DNA of 58,660 nucleotides. It comes from an uncultured Rhodospirillales bacterium. Its GTDB lineage: Bacteria > Pseudomonadota > Alphaproteobacteria > Azospirillales > Azospirillaceae. The DNA lies in contig CAIYNU010000025.1 of the NCBI GenBank assembly GCA_903927615.1, positions 1 to 58,660 on the forward strand, given 5' to 3'. Under the pieces are notes generated by a model. The model had not been told where the DNA came from. It did no database searches and worked only from the letters and a program-made list of their open reading frames with translations. The translations under genes and the position numbers were made by a program. Shown in pieces: positions 48,878-56,396 of this stretch; positions within the stretch are counted from its first letter, which is position 1; each line of letters begins with the position of its first letter.

Positions 48878-49228
48878 TCAGGCGCCGAATGGACCAAGAA
48901 GGCCGGGCAACAGTCCGAAGGTGTTGCCGACCTCGCCGAAATGGCTGGACGCCAGACCGTATTCGCGCAACAGGTTCTGAAGGAAAATCAACAGCAGAAT
49001 CAAAATGACCGGCGAAATGTCGATGCCGCCCAAATTCGGCAGTATCCGCCGGATGGGCCGCAAGGCCGGCTCGGTGATCCGATAAAGGAAGTTCCCGATG
49101 GCGATAACTCCCTGGTTCCGGGTGTTAACGACATTTAACACCACCAACCAACTGAGAACTGCGGAAGCGATCAACAGCCAGATGTAGATGTTCAGGACTG
49201 TATCGATCAGGAGAACGAGCGATTGCAT
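48878..49228 (-). CDS. yggT: YggT family membrane protein
   Basis: A 116-residue inner-membrane protein with two hydrophobic segments: [20 protein letters not shown] and [20 protein letters not shown], separated by the conserved [20 protein letters not shown]. YggT proteins have been linked to osmotic stress tolerance and cell division in other species. It is the first gene of the leftward yggT-yggU-folD-fkbM operon. Confidence 0.95.
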   Translation of the reverse strand: MQSLVLLIDTVLNIYIWLLIASAVLSWLVVLNVVNTRNQGVIAIGNFLYRITEPALRPIRRILPNLGGIDISPVILILLLIFLQNLLREYGLASSHFGEVGNTFGLLPGLLGPFGA

Positions 49229-49378
49229 AGCTGACCTTGCCCTTTGTCGTGGCGCCCGGCAGCTATACCCCCCACCGCCGGCAAGGGCAAGCGGTGACGC
49301 GGAAAAGCCATGCGAAAGCGCCGAAAACGTGAGACATTGAACGCTTGGGATGCGTCCGGAGCGCGGGAGGTATCGAGG

Positions 49379-50398
49379 GTGACCGACGACAATGGGCTGG
49401 CGGTGGTGTTGTGCGGACACGGGACGCGGCATGCCGATGGTGCCGCCGAGTTCCGGGCGGTGGCCGAACAGGTCCGGGCGCGGCTGCCCCGGTTCAGGGT
49501 TGACTACGGGTTTTTGGAACTGTCGGCGCCGCTGCTTTCGGACGCGCTGGAGACGCTGGCGGCTGCGGGCGTCCGGCGGATTGTGGTGATCCCGTGCATG
49601 CTGTTCGCGGCAGGCCATGCCAAGACCGATATCCCCGATCTGCTGCGCGCCTTCGAGGCCGGGCACCCCGGGATCGAGATCATTTATGGTCGGGTCTTCG
49701 GCGTCGATCCCAGCCTGCTGCTGGCCGCCGGCGACCGCATCGGTCAGGCGCTGGAGGCCGCAGGTCCCGGCGTTCCGCGCGACGAAACCCTGTTGCTGGT
49801 GCTGGGGCGCGGCAGTTCGGATCCGGATGCCAATGCCGATCTTGCCAAGATCATGCGCCTGTTGTGGGAAGGATTGGGGTTCGGGTGGGGCGAGGTCGGG
49901 TATTTCGACGTGACCTTCCCCCACCTGGAACCCGCCATCGATCACGCCGCCCGGCTGGGATACCGGCGGATTGTGGTCTTCCCCTACCTGCTGTTTACCG
50001 GTGTGCTGGTGCGTCGTCTGCGCCAGACCCTGGAGGCCGCGGCGCTGCGTCATCCTGAGGTGGCCTTCGTGGAGGCTTCGTACCTGAACGACCACCCGGG
50101 CGTCATCGGGGTGTTCGCCGCCCGGATCGAGCAGGCCTTGGCCGGTGATACCGCCATGAATTGCCGGCTGTGCCGGTACCGCACCGATATTCTGGCTTTC
50201 GAGCGCCCGGGCGGTCATGACGACCATGACCATGACCATGACCATGACCATGACCATGACGACCATGACCACCCTGATGCCGGCGGCCACGACCATGGTC
50301 AGCACGCGAACCATGGCCACTCTCATGGTCCCGGCCATCCTTTCGCCGACCATCCCAATGGCCCTGGTTCGGCCCGGCGATGGCGGGACGGTGGTTAA
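49379..50398 (+). CDS. cbiX: Sirohydrochlorin cobaltochelatase CbiX with His-rich tail
   Basis: A 339-residue enzyme that inserts cobalt into sirohydrochlorin, the early-cobalt branch toward vitamin B12. The two chelatase halves are visible: [20 protein letters not shown] and [20 protein letters not shown], then [20 protein letters not shown] and [16 protein letters not shown]. The catalytic His residues are in CGHGT and FAAGHA. After CRLCRYRT the tail becomes a HD-rich metal-binding run, with [18 protein letters not shown]. Start GTG 49379 is chosen for GGGAGG eight bases before it; ATG 49310 is an alternative. It opens the cobalamin operon. Confidence 0.93.
   Translation: MTDDNGLAVVLCGHGTRHADGAAEFRAVAEQVRARLPRFRVDYGFLELSAPLLSDALETLAAAGVRRIVVIPCMLFAAGHAKTDIPDLLRAFEAGHPGIEIIYGRVFGVDPSLLLAAGDRIGQALEAAGPGVPRDETLLLVLGRGSSDPDANADLAKIMRLLWEGLGFGWGEVGYFDVTFPHLEPAIDHAARLGYRRIVVFPYLLFTGVLVRRLRQTLEAAALRHPEVAFVEASYLNDHPGVIGVFAARIEQALAGDTAMNCRLCRYRTDILAFERPGGHDDHDHDHDHDHDHDDHDHPDAGGHDHGQHANHGHSHGPGHPFADHPNGPGSARRWRDGG
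50222..50257 (+). repeat. (GACCAT)6 repeat coding the His-Asp tail of CbiX
   Basis: Six perfect copies of GACCAT encode Asp-His repeats. The hexamer keeps the frame whatever the copy number, so tail length may vary between strains. Confidence 0.9.
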
Positions 50399-50465
50399 GC
50401 GGCCATGGTTTTGCCTGTGGCCATTCCGTTTTTCCCATCCGCCTTGCTGAGGAGCTGCTGGCACC

Positions 50466-51092
50466 GTGCTTGATTATCTGCGCGATCCCGCCGAGATTTA
50501 TCGCCGGTCGTTCGAGATCATCCGGAGCGAGACCGATCTGTCGGCTTTGCCCGAGGACCTTCACGATCTGGCCATCCGTATCGTCCATGCCAGCGGCCAG
50601 CCCGGGCTGGTGGCCCATCTGGCCTGGACACCCGACGTGGCCCGGGCGGCCCGGGCGGCGCTGGCCGCCGGGGGGCCGATTCTGGCCGACAGCCGGATGG
50701 TGGCTGACGGCGTGATCTTGCGCCGGCTGCCCCGGAACAATCCGGTGCTGTGTACATTGTACGAACCGGAAGCGGCGACCCAGGCCCAGGCGCTGGGCAC
50801 CACCCGCTCGGCTGCCGCGGTGGACCTGTGGGGCGACCGGCTGGCGGGTGCGGTGGTGGCCATCGGCAACGCTCCGACCGCTCTGTTCCGGTTGCTGGAA
50901 CGCCTGATCGACGGCGGGCCGCGGCCGGCGGCGATTCTGGCCTTTCCCATCGGCTTTGTCGGTGCTGCGGAATCCAAACAGGCGCTGATCGATGCCGGGC
51001 TCGGCATTCCCTATCTGACCTTGCGGGGGCGGCTGGGCGGGAGCGCCATGGCCGCCGCCGCCGTGAACGCTTTGGGCGCGGAGCCGGGATGA
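50466..51092 (+). CDS. cobH: Precorrin-8X methylmutase
   Basis: A 208-residue enzyme that moves the C11 methyl to C12, forming hydrogenobyrinic or cobyrinic acid. The catalytic His lies in [18 protein letters not shown], and [20 protein letters not shown] and [20 protein letters not shown] are family marks. It begins at GTG 50466, with GAGGAGCTG before it. The stop overlaps the start of cobL. Confidence 0.95.
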   Translation: MLDYLRDPAEIYRRSFEIIRSETDLSALPEDLHDLAIRIVHASGQPGLVAHLAWTPDVARAARAALAAGGPILADSRMVADGVILRRLPRNNPVLCTLYEPEAATQAQALGTTRSAAAVDLWGDRLAGAVVAIGNAPTALFRLLERLIDGGPRPAAILAFPIGFVGAAESKQALIDAGLGIPYLTLRGRLGGSAMAAAAVNALGAEPG

Positions 51093-52312
51093 GCGCGGCC
51101 GGGGGCTCGGCTTGGCTGTCGGTGGTTGGTTTGCATGAGGACGGCCTGGCCGGTCTCGGCGCCACCGCCCGGGCGCTGGTCGATGGCGCCGGGACGCTGA
51201 TCGGCGACGGGCGCATGCTGTCTCACCTGCCCGAGGATGGGCGCGAGCGGCTGAGCTGGCCCAAGCCGCTGACCGCGTTGTGGCCCGAGATCGAACGGCG
51301 CCGCGGCCGGCCGGTGTGCGTGCTGGCCAGCGGCGATCCGCTGTGTCATGGCATCGGCGCCCTGATTGCGGCTCACTTCGCGCCCGGCGAGTGGGTGATC
51401 GTGCCGGCCCCTTCGGCCTTCAGCCTGGCCTGTGCCCGCCTGGGCTGGAGCCATGCCGAGGTGGATACGCTCAGTCTGCACAACCGTCCCTTGGGCGCCC
51501 TGGCCGGGTTGCTCTATCCGGGTGCCCGGCTGGTGGTGCTGACCCGGGACGGGACGACTCCGGCAGCGGTGGCGGCCTGGCTCACCGCCTGGGGTTACGG
51601 TCCCAGCCGGCTGACGGTTCTGGAGCGCCTGGCGGGTCCTCGGGAGCGCCGTCGCGACGGTGTGGCCGAGACCTGGCCGTTGACTCCGGTCGACGACCTG
51701 AACGTCCTGGCCATCGCCTGCCAGGCGACCGCCGACGCCCGGATGCTGCCCCGGGTGCCCGGCCTGGCCGACGGCGCCTTTCAGTCCGACGGGATGATGA
51801 CCAAGCGCGAGGTGTGGGCGATCACCCTGTCCACCCTGGCGCCGCTGCCGGGGCAGACGCTGTGGGATGTGGGCGCCGGTTGCGGTTCCATCGGGATCGA
51901 GTGGCTGCGTGCCACCGGCCCGCGCGGCCGGGTGCTGGCGGTGGAACACGACGCCGGACGCCGGGCTCTGATCGCGGCCAACCGCGATCGCTTCGGGACC
52001 GATCGTCTGGACATCATCGCCGGTTCGGCGCCCGAGGCCTTGGCCGGCCTCGCCAGTCCCGACGCCGTGTTCATCGGCGGCGGCCTGACCAATGCCGGGG
52101 TGTTCGACGCCTGCTGGCGGGGGCTGAAGCCGGGCGGGCGGCTTGTGACCAATGCGGTGACATTGGAGGCGGAGGCGGTGGTCCTCAAGGGCTACCAGCA
52201 ATTTGGTGGCGAACTGCTGCGGCTGGCGGTGTCTCGGGCCGGGCGGCTGGGAGGGCTGAGCGGGTGGCAGGCGCAGAGAACGGTGACACAATGGTGCGTG
52301 GTCAGGACCTGA
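51089..52312 (+). CDS. cobL: Precorrin-6Y C5,15-methyltransferase (CbiE-CbiT fusion)
   Basis: A 407-residue bifunctional enzyme that adds methyl groups at C5 and C15 and removes the C12 acetate as CO2. Residues 1-200 are the CbiE methyltransferase (LASGDPLCHGIGALIAAHF, VIVPAPSAFSLACARL). Residues 215-400 are the CbiT part, with the AdoMet motif WDVGAGCGSIGIEWLRATG and FIGGGLTNAGVFDACWRGLK. The ATG overlaps the stop of cobH (ATGA), and the end overlaps the start of cobI. Confidence 0.96.
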   Translation: MSAAGGSAWLSVVGLHEDGLAGLGATARALVDGAGTLIGDGRMLSHLPEDGRERLSWPKPLTALWPEIERRRGRPVCVLASGDPLCHGIGALIAAHFAPGEWVIVPAPSAFSLACARLGWSHAEVDTLSLHNRPLGALAGLLYPGARLVVLTRDGTTPAAVAAWLTAWGYGPSRLTVLERLAGPRERRRDGVAETWPLTPVDDLNVLAIACQATADARMLPRVPGLADGAFQSDGMMTKREVWAITLSTLAPLPGQTLWDVGAGCGSIGIEWLRATGPRGRVLAVEHDAGRRALIAANRDRFGTDRLDIIAGSAPEALAGLASPDAVFIGGGLTNAGVFDACWRGLKPGGRLVTNAVTLEAEAVVLKGYQQFGGELLRLAVSRAGRLGGLSGWQAQRTVTQWCVVRT

Positions 52313-53013
52313 TACCGTCGGGTTCGGGGACGGTCTATGGGGTTGGGGTGGGGCCGGGGGATCCCGAGTTGATCACCCTGAAGGCTTTGAAGCGCATCCA
52401 GGCGGCGCGGGCGGTGGCCTATCCGGTGCAAAAGGGCGACAGCGTCGCCCGCGCCATCGTGGCCGGCTATCTGCGGCCGGGACAGGATGAGATTCCCATC
52501 GACGCCCCCATGACCGGCGGTGATGCCGCGGCGCCCGGCTACGACGCCGCGGTGGTGACCATCGCCGGCTATCTGGCCCGGGGCGAGGACGTGGCGGTGC
52601 TGTGCGAAGGCGATCCGCTGTTCTATGGGTCCTTCATCTATCTGCTGCTCCGGCTGGCCGGCCGTCATCGGGTCGAAGTGGTGCCGGGGGTGTCGTCGCT
52701 GACCGCCTGCGCCGCGGCTTTGGCCCTGCCGCTGGTCGGGCGTGACCAGCGGTTGGCGGTGATGCCGGCCTCGGGCTCGGACCGGGACCTGCGCCAGGGC
52801 TTCGCCTTTGCCGACGGTATTGCCCTGGTCAAGGTCGGTCGCCATTTCCGGCGGGTGCGGGCGCTGATCGAGGCGCTTGGTCTTGGAGATCGGGCCTATT
52901 ACGTGGAGCGCGCATCCCAGCCGGTGCAGCGGGTGTTGCCCCTGGCGGCTGTCGATCCGGCCACCGCGACTTATTTTGCGATCATTCTGGTGTTCAAGGA
53001 AACCCCGTCATGA
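52291..53013 (+). CDS. cobI: Precorrin-2 C20-methyltransferase
   Basis: A 240-residue S-adenosylmethionine-dependent enzyme (CobI/CbiL) that methylates C20 of precorrin-2 or its cobalt form. GVGVGPGDPELITLKALKRI and AVLCEGDPLFYGSFIYLLLR are the tetrapyrrole methylase motifs, and VVPGVSSLTACAAALALPLV closes the site. It starts inside the end of cobL by 22 bases and overlaps the next gene by four. With CbiX and CbiG present, the cobalt-containing substrate is more likely. Confidence 0.95.
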   Translation: MVRGQDLIPSGSGTVYGVGVGPGDPELITLKALKRIQAARAVAYPVQKGDSVARAIVAGYLRPGQDEIPIDAPMTGGDAAAPGYDAAVVTIAGYLARGEDVAVLCEGDPLFYGSFIYLLLRLAGRHRVEVVPGVSSLTACAAALALPLVGRDQRLAVMPASGSDRDLRQGFAFADGIALVKVGRHFRRVRALIEALGLGDRAYYVERASQPVQRVLPLAAVDPATATYFAIILVFKETPS

Positions 53014-54878
53014 TGCCGACCGGTTCCGATCCCAGCGTCCGCGGTAACCCGGTGCTGGTGCTGCTCAGCCCCGGCGGTTTGGGGTTGGCGCGACGGTTGC
53101 TGTCCGTGGTGCCCGGCGGCGAAATCCATGCCCTGCGCGGCCGGGTCGATGCCGCGGATGCCGACCGGTTGTTCGACGCCACCGGGGATCATCTGCGCGA
53201 CCTGTTTCTGGCCGGCCGGCCGATCATCGGCGTCTGCGCCGCCGCGGTGCTGATCCGCTCGCTGGCGCCGGTGTTGGGCGACAAGTGGACCGAGCCGCCG
53301 GTGCTGGCGCTGGCCGAGGACGGCAGCGCCGTGGTGCCGTTGCTGGGCGGCCATCACGGGGCGCATGCGCTGGCCCGCGCCATCGGTGAAGCCTTGGAGG
53401 TGACGCCGGCGGTGACCACCGCCGGGGACGTCCGGTTCGGCATCGCCTTCGATGACCCGCCGGCAGGCTGGCGGCTGGCCAATCCCGCCGACGCCAAACG
53501 ATTCGCCGGGGCGCTGTTGGCCGGAGACACGGTTCGGCTGGAAGGGCAGGCGCCGTGGCTGGCGGCGTCCCGGTTGCCGTTCGCGCCCGAAGCGCACCAT
53601 GTCCTTCGCGTCACCGAACGGGTGGCGATCGGGTCCCCCGAGGTGCTGGTCTATCACCCGACCACGCTGGCGGTGGGGGTCGGGGTGGCCCGGGACGGCG
53701 ACCCCGCCGAGCTGGTGGCCCTGGTTCACGAAACCCTGGCCGCTCATCGGCTGTCGCCCCTGGCCGTGGCCGGGCTGTTTTCGGTGGACGTGAAGGCCGA
53801 CGAGCCGGCGGTTCATGCCGCGGCGGCGGCGTTGGGGGTGCCGGTGCGCTTCTTCGACCCGGCGACGCTGGAGGCCGAGACCCCGCGTCTGGCCACCCCG
53901 TCCGAGGTGGTGTTCAAACAGGTCGGCTGTCACGGCGTGGCCGAAGGGGCGGCGCTGGCGGCGGTTGGTTCGGGCGGGCTGCTGGTGGTGCCCAAGACCA
54001 AAAGCGCCAATGCCACCTGTGCCATCGCCCGGGCGCCGACGCCCCTGTCGATGGTCGGGTTGGGCCGGCCGCGGGGCCGGCTGTCGGTGGTCGGGCTGGG
54101 GCCGGGCGGCGCCGATTGGCGGACCGCTCGGGCCGCGGCGGCCCTGGCGGAGATGGACGATCTGGTGGGTTACCGGCTTTACAATGATCTGGTGGTGCCG
54201 CTGCCGCCCCAGGTCTGCCGCCACGATTTCGGCATGGGCGACGAGGAGGAACGGGCCCGCAAGGCCCTGGACCTGGCCGCCGGGGGCCGCAAGGTCTGCC
54301 TGGTGACCTCGGGGGATCCCGGCATCTATGCCATGGCCACCCTGGTGTTCGAGCTGCTCGACCGGGCGCCCCGGCCGGAATGGCTGCGGGTCGAGGTCTC
54401 GGTGATCCCCGGCATTTCGGCGTTCCAGGCGGCGGCGGCGCTGATCGGGGCGCCGCTGGCCCATGACTTTTGCCTGATCTCGCTCTCGGACCTGCTCACG
54501 CCCTGGCCGCTGATCGTCCGGCGCCTGGAGGCGGCGGCGGCGGCGGACCTGGCGGTGGCGCTGTACAATCCGGTGTCACGCAACCGCCGGCAGCAGCTTG
54601 AAGAGGCGGTGGCCATCCTGTTGCGCCATCGTCCGGGCTCGACCCCGGCGGTGATCGGGCGCCAACTCGGCCGGCCCGAGCAGACCGTGACGGTGGTGCC
54701 GCTGTCGGACTTGAACCCCGACCTGTTGGATATGCTGAGCATCGTGGTGGTGGGGTCCAGCGAGACCCGGGTGATGGCGCGTCCGCGCGGCGGTCATTGG
54801 GTTTATACCCCCCGTGGTTTTTCGGGCAAGGCAACCTCATCGATGAATCCGGCGACTCAGAGTACGGCGGCATCATGA
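53010..54878 (+). CDS. cobJ: CbiG-CobJ/CbiH fusion: cobalt-precorrin-5A hydrolase and C17-methyltransferase
   Basis: A 622-residue fused enzyme. Residues 1-340 are CbiG, which opens the C20 extrusion ring in the oxygen-independent pathway: the N-terminal domain has FLAGRPIIGVCAAAVLIRSL and LLGGHHGAHALARAI, and the C-terminal CbiG domain has FSVDVKADEPAVHAAAAALG and SEVVFKQVGCHGVAEGAAL. Residues 350-615 are CobJ/CbiH, which methylates C17 and contracts the ring: RLSVVGLGPGGADWRTARAA, MDDLVGYRLYNDLV, VTSGDPGIYAMATLVFELL and LALYNPVSRNRRQQL-type (here VALYNPVSRNRRQQL). The aerobic ring-contraction monooxygenase CobG is not seen. Confidence 0.95.
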   Translation: MMPTGSDPSVRGNPVLVLLSPGGLGLARRLLSVVPGGEIHALRGRVDAADADRLFDATGDHLRDLFLAGRPIIGVCAAAVLIRSLAPVLGDKWTEPPVLALAEDGSAVVPLLGGHHGAHALARAIGEALEVTPAVTTAGDVRFGIAFDDPPAGWRLANPADAKRFAGALLAGDTVRLEGQAPWLAASRLPFAPEAHHVLRVTERVAIGSPEVLVYHPTTLAVGVGVARDGDPAELVALVHETLAAHRLSPLAVAGLFSVDVKADEPAVHAAAAALGVPVRFFDPATLEAETPRLATPSEVVFKQVGCHGVAEGAALAAVGSGGLLVVPKTKSANATCAIARAPTPLSMVGLGRPRGRLSVVGLGPGGADWRTARAAAALAEMDDLVGYRLYNDLVVPLPPQVCRHDFGMGDEEERARKALDLAAGGRKVCLVTSGDPGIYAMATLVFELLDRAPRPEWLRVEVSVIPGISAFQAAAALIGAPLAHDFCLISLSDLLTPWPLIVRRLEAAAAADLAVALYNPVSRNRRQQLEEAVAILLRHRPGSTPAVIGRQLGRPEQTVTVVPLSDLNPDLLDMLSIVVVGSSETRVMARPRGGHWVYTPRGFSGKATSSMNPATQSTAAS

Positions 54879-55654
54879 CCGGAACGGTTCACTTCATCGG
54901 GGCCGGACCCGGGGCGCCCGACCTGATCACGGTTCGTGGTCAGCGGCTGATCGCCGCCTGCCCGGTGTGCCTCTATGCCGGCTCGCTGGTGCCGCGGGAG
55001 GTGGTGGCCGGGGCGCCGCCCGGCGCCCGGGTCCTGGATACCGCCGGCATGACGCTGGACCAGATGGTGGCCGAAATGGCAACGGCCTGTGCCGCCGGGC
55101 AGGACGTGGCCCGGGTTCACACCGGCGACCCCTCGCTGTATGGGGCGATTGCCGAGCAGATGCGCCGGCTCGACCGGTTGGGCCTTCCCTACGATGTGAC
55201 CCCCGGGGTTCCGGCTTATTGCGGCGCCGCGGCGGCCTTGCAGCGGGAGTTGACCCTGCCCGGTATCAGTCAGACCATCATCCTGACCCGCACCACCCGT
55301 CGCACTTCGGCCATGCCGCCGGGCGAGGATTTGGCGACGCTGGGCGCGTCGGGGGCGACCCTGGCCATTCATCTGTCCATCGGCAACATCGACACGGTCG
55401 TGGCCGATTTGCTGCCCCGGCGCGGCGCCGACTGCCCGGTGGCCGTGGTCTATCGCGCCACCTGGCCCGACCAGCAGATTCTGAAAGGCACGCTGGCCGA
55501 CATCGCCGACCGGGTGCGCGCCGCCGGGTTGTCCCGCACCGCCCTGATCCTGGTCGGCCGGGTGCTGGACACCGACAGTTTTCCCGACAGTCTGCTCTAT
55601 GATCCGGCATTCAGTCACCTGACCCGCAAGGCCCAAGGAGAGGGCGGTTCGTGA
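54875..55654 (+). CDS. cobM: Precorrin-4 C11-methyltransferase
   Basis: A 259-residue CobM/CbiF methyltransferase that acts on C11. VHFIGAGPGAPDLITVRGQR, CLYAGSLVPREVV, VARVHTGDPSLYGAIAEQMR, TPGVPAYCGAAAALQRELTL and TRTTRRTSAMPPGE are all family hallmarks. ATG 54875 overlaps the stop of the preceding fusion (ATGA); the longer frame from 54797 is inside the fusion gene. Confidence 0.97.
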   Translation: MTGTVHFIGAGPGAPDLITVRGQRLIAACPVCLYAGSLVPREVVAGAPPGARVLDTAGMTLDQMVAEMATACAAGQDVARVHTGDPSLYGAIAEQMRRLDRLGLPYDVTPGVPAYCGAAAALQRELTLPGISQTIILTRTTRRTSAMPPGEDLATLGASGATLAIHLSIGNIDTVVADLLPRRGADCPVAVVYRATWPDQQILKGTLADIADRVRAAGLSRTALILVGRVLDTDSFPDSLLYDPAFSHLTRKAQGEGGS

Positions 55655-56133
55655 TGACCAAGGTGCTGTTCGTCTGCACCGGCAATATCTGCCGTTCCCC
55701 CACGGCGGAAGGTGTTTTTCGCAAGATGGTGGCGGATGCCGGTCTCGATCGGGAGATTTCCGCGGATTCGGCCGGAACCCATGACTATCATGTCGGGGAG
55801 CCGCCCGATCCGCGCTCGTGTGCCATGGCCTTATCCCGCGGCTATCGGATCGACGACCTGCGCGCCCGAAAATTCTCTCCCCGCGATTTTCATGCTTTTG
55901 ACCTGTTGCTGGCCATGGACCAAGGGCATCACCGGTTCATGACCCGGGTGATGCCGGCCAAACGGGCCGGACGGTTGCACTTGTTCCTGGAGTTTGCCCC
56001 GGACCTGGGCTTGCGCGACGTGCCCGACCCCTATTACGGCGGACCCGACGGCTTCAATCACGTCCTGGACCTGATCGAGGCGGGCGCCCGGGGCTTGCTT
56101 GAGGCGCTGCGTGGTCGGTCGGGATTATCCTAG
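55654..56133 (+). CDS. Low-molecular-weight protein tyrosine phosphatase family
   Basis: A 159-residue phosphatase with the active-site loop VLFVCTGNICRSPTAEGVF (C-x5-R-S) at the N-terminus and the acid loop VPDPYYGGPDGFNHVLDLI, with the DP motif. This family removes phosphate from phosphotyrosine or small phosphomonoesters. It follows cobM with an overlap (GTGATG: GTG 55651 is an alternative start), so it belongs to the cobalamin operon in transcription. Whether it acts in cobalamin synthesis, for example as a ribazole-phosphate phosphatase, is not shown by the sequence. Confidence 0.94.
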   Translation: MTKVLFVCTGNICRSPTAEGVFRKMVADAGLDREISADSAGTHDYHVGEPPDPRSCAMALSRGYRIDDLRARKFSPRDFHAFDLLLAMDQGHHRFMTRVMPAKRAGRLHLFLEFAPDLGLRDVPDPYYGGPDGFNHVLDLIEAGARGLLEALRGRSGLS

Positions 56134-56141
56134 CGGGCCAC

Positions 56142-56223
56142 GTCAGCTAAATTGCACGGTAAAAGTCGTGGTTTCCAAAGGCCGTCGGCCTTTGGAAACC
56201 GTTAACCTAGCAATTTTGCTGAC
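56142..56223. repeat. 82-bp nested palindrome
   Basis: Outer arms at 56142-56155 and 56210-56223 pair over 14 bases with one mismatch (GTCAGCTAAATTGC and GCAATTTTGCTGAC). Inner arms at 56170-56183 and 56187-56200 pair perfectly over 14 bases (GGTTTCCAAAGGCC) around a 3-base loop. No T run follows. It may be a bidirectional Rho-independent-like structure, a REP-type element or a tiny mobile remnant. It lies between the cobalamin operon and the acetamidase-like gene. Confidence 0.85.
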
Positions 56224-56396
56224 ACGACACACTAGCGGTGTCCGGACAAGTTGCAGAGTCCGGACCGCGGCCGTCCCGGCCGCCAAGGGGCGGGCGAGAC
56301 GCCCGCACTCCGTCCGCCCTATCGCTTCCGGCCCGGCTTGATGTATGATCTGTGTGCATCGATTTTGTGACCTCATCAGGCTGAAGCGGGGGCATC

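Noticed and set aside
50222-50257. GACCAT repeat as a regulatory iteron
   Set aside because: It lies inside cbiX, in frame, and encodes the His-Asp tail.
52971-54464. Long antisense open frame opposite the CbiG-CobJ fusion
   Set aside because: Low-complexity Arg/Gln/Gly-rich shadow without start signals.
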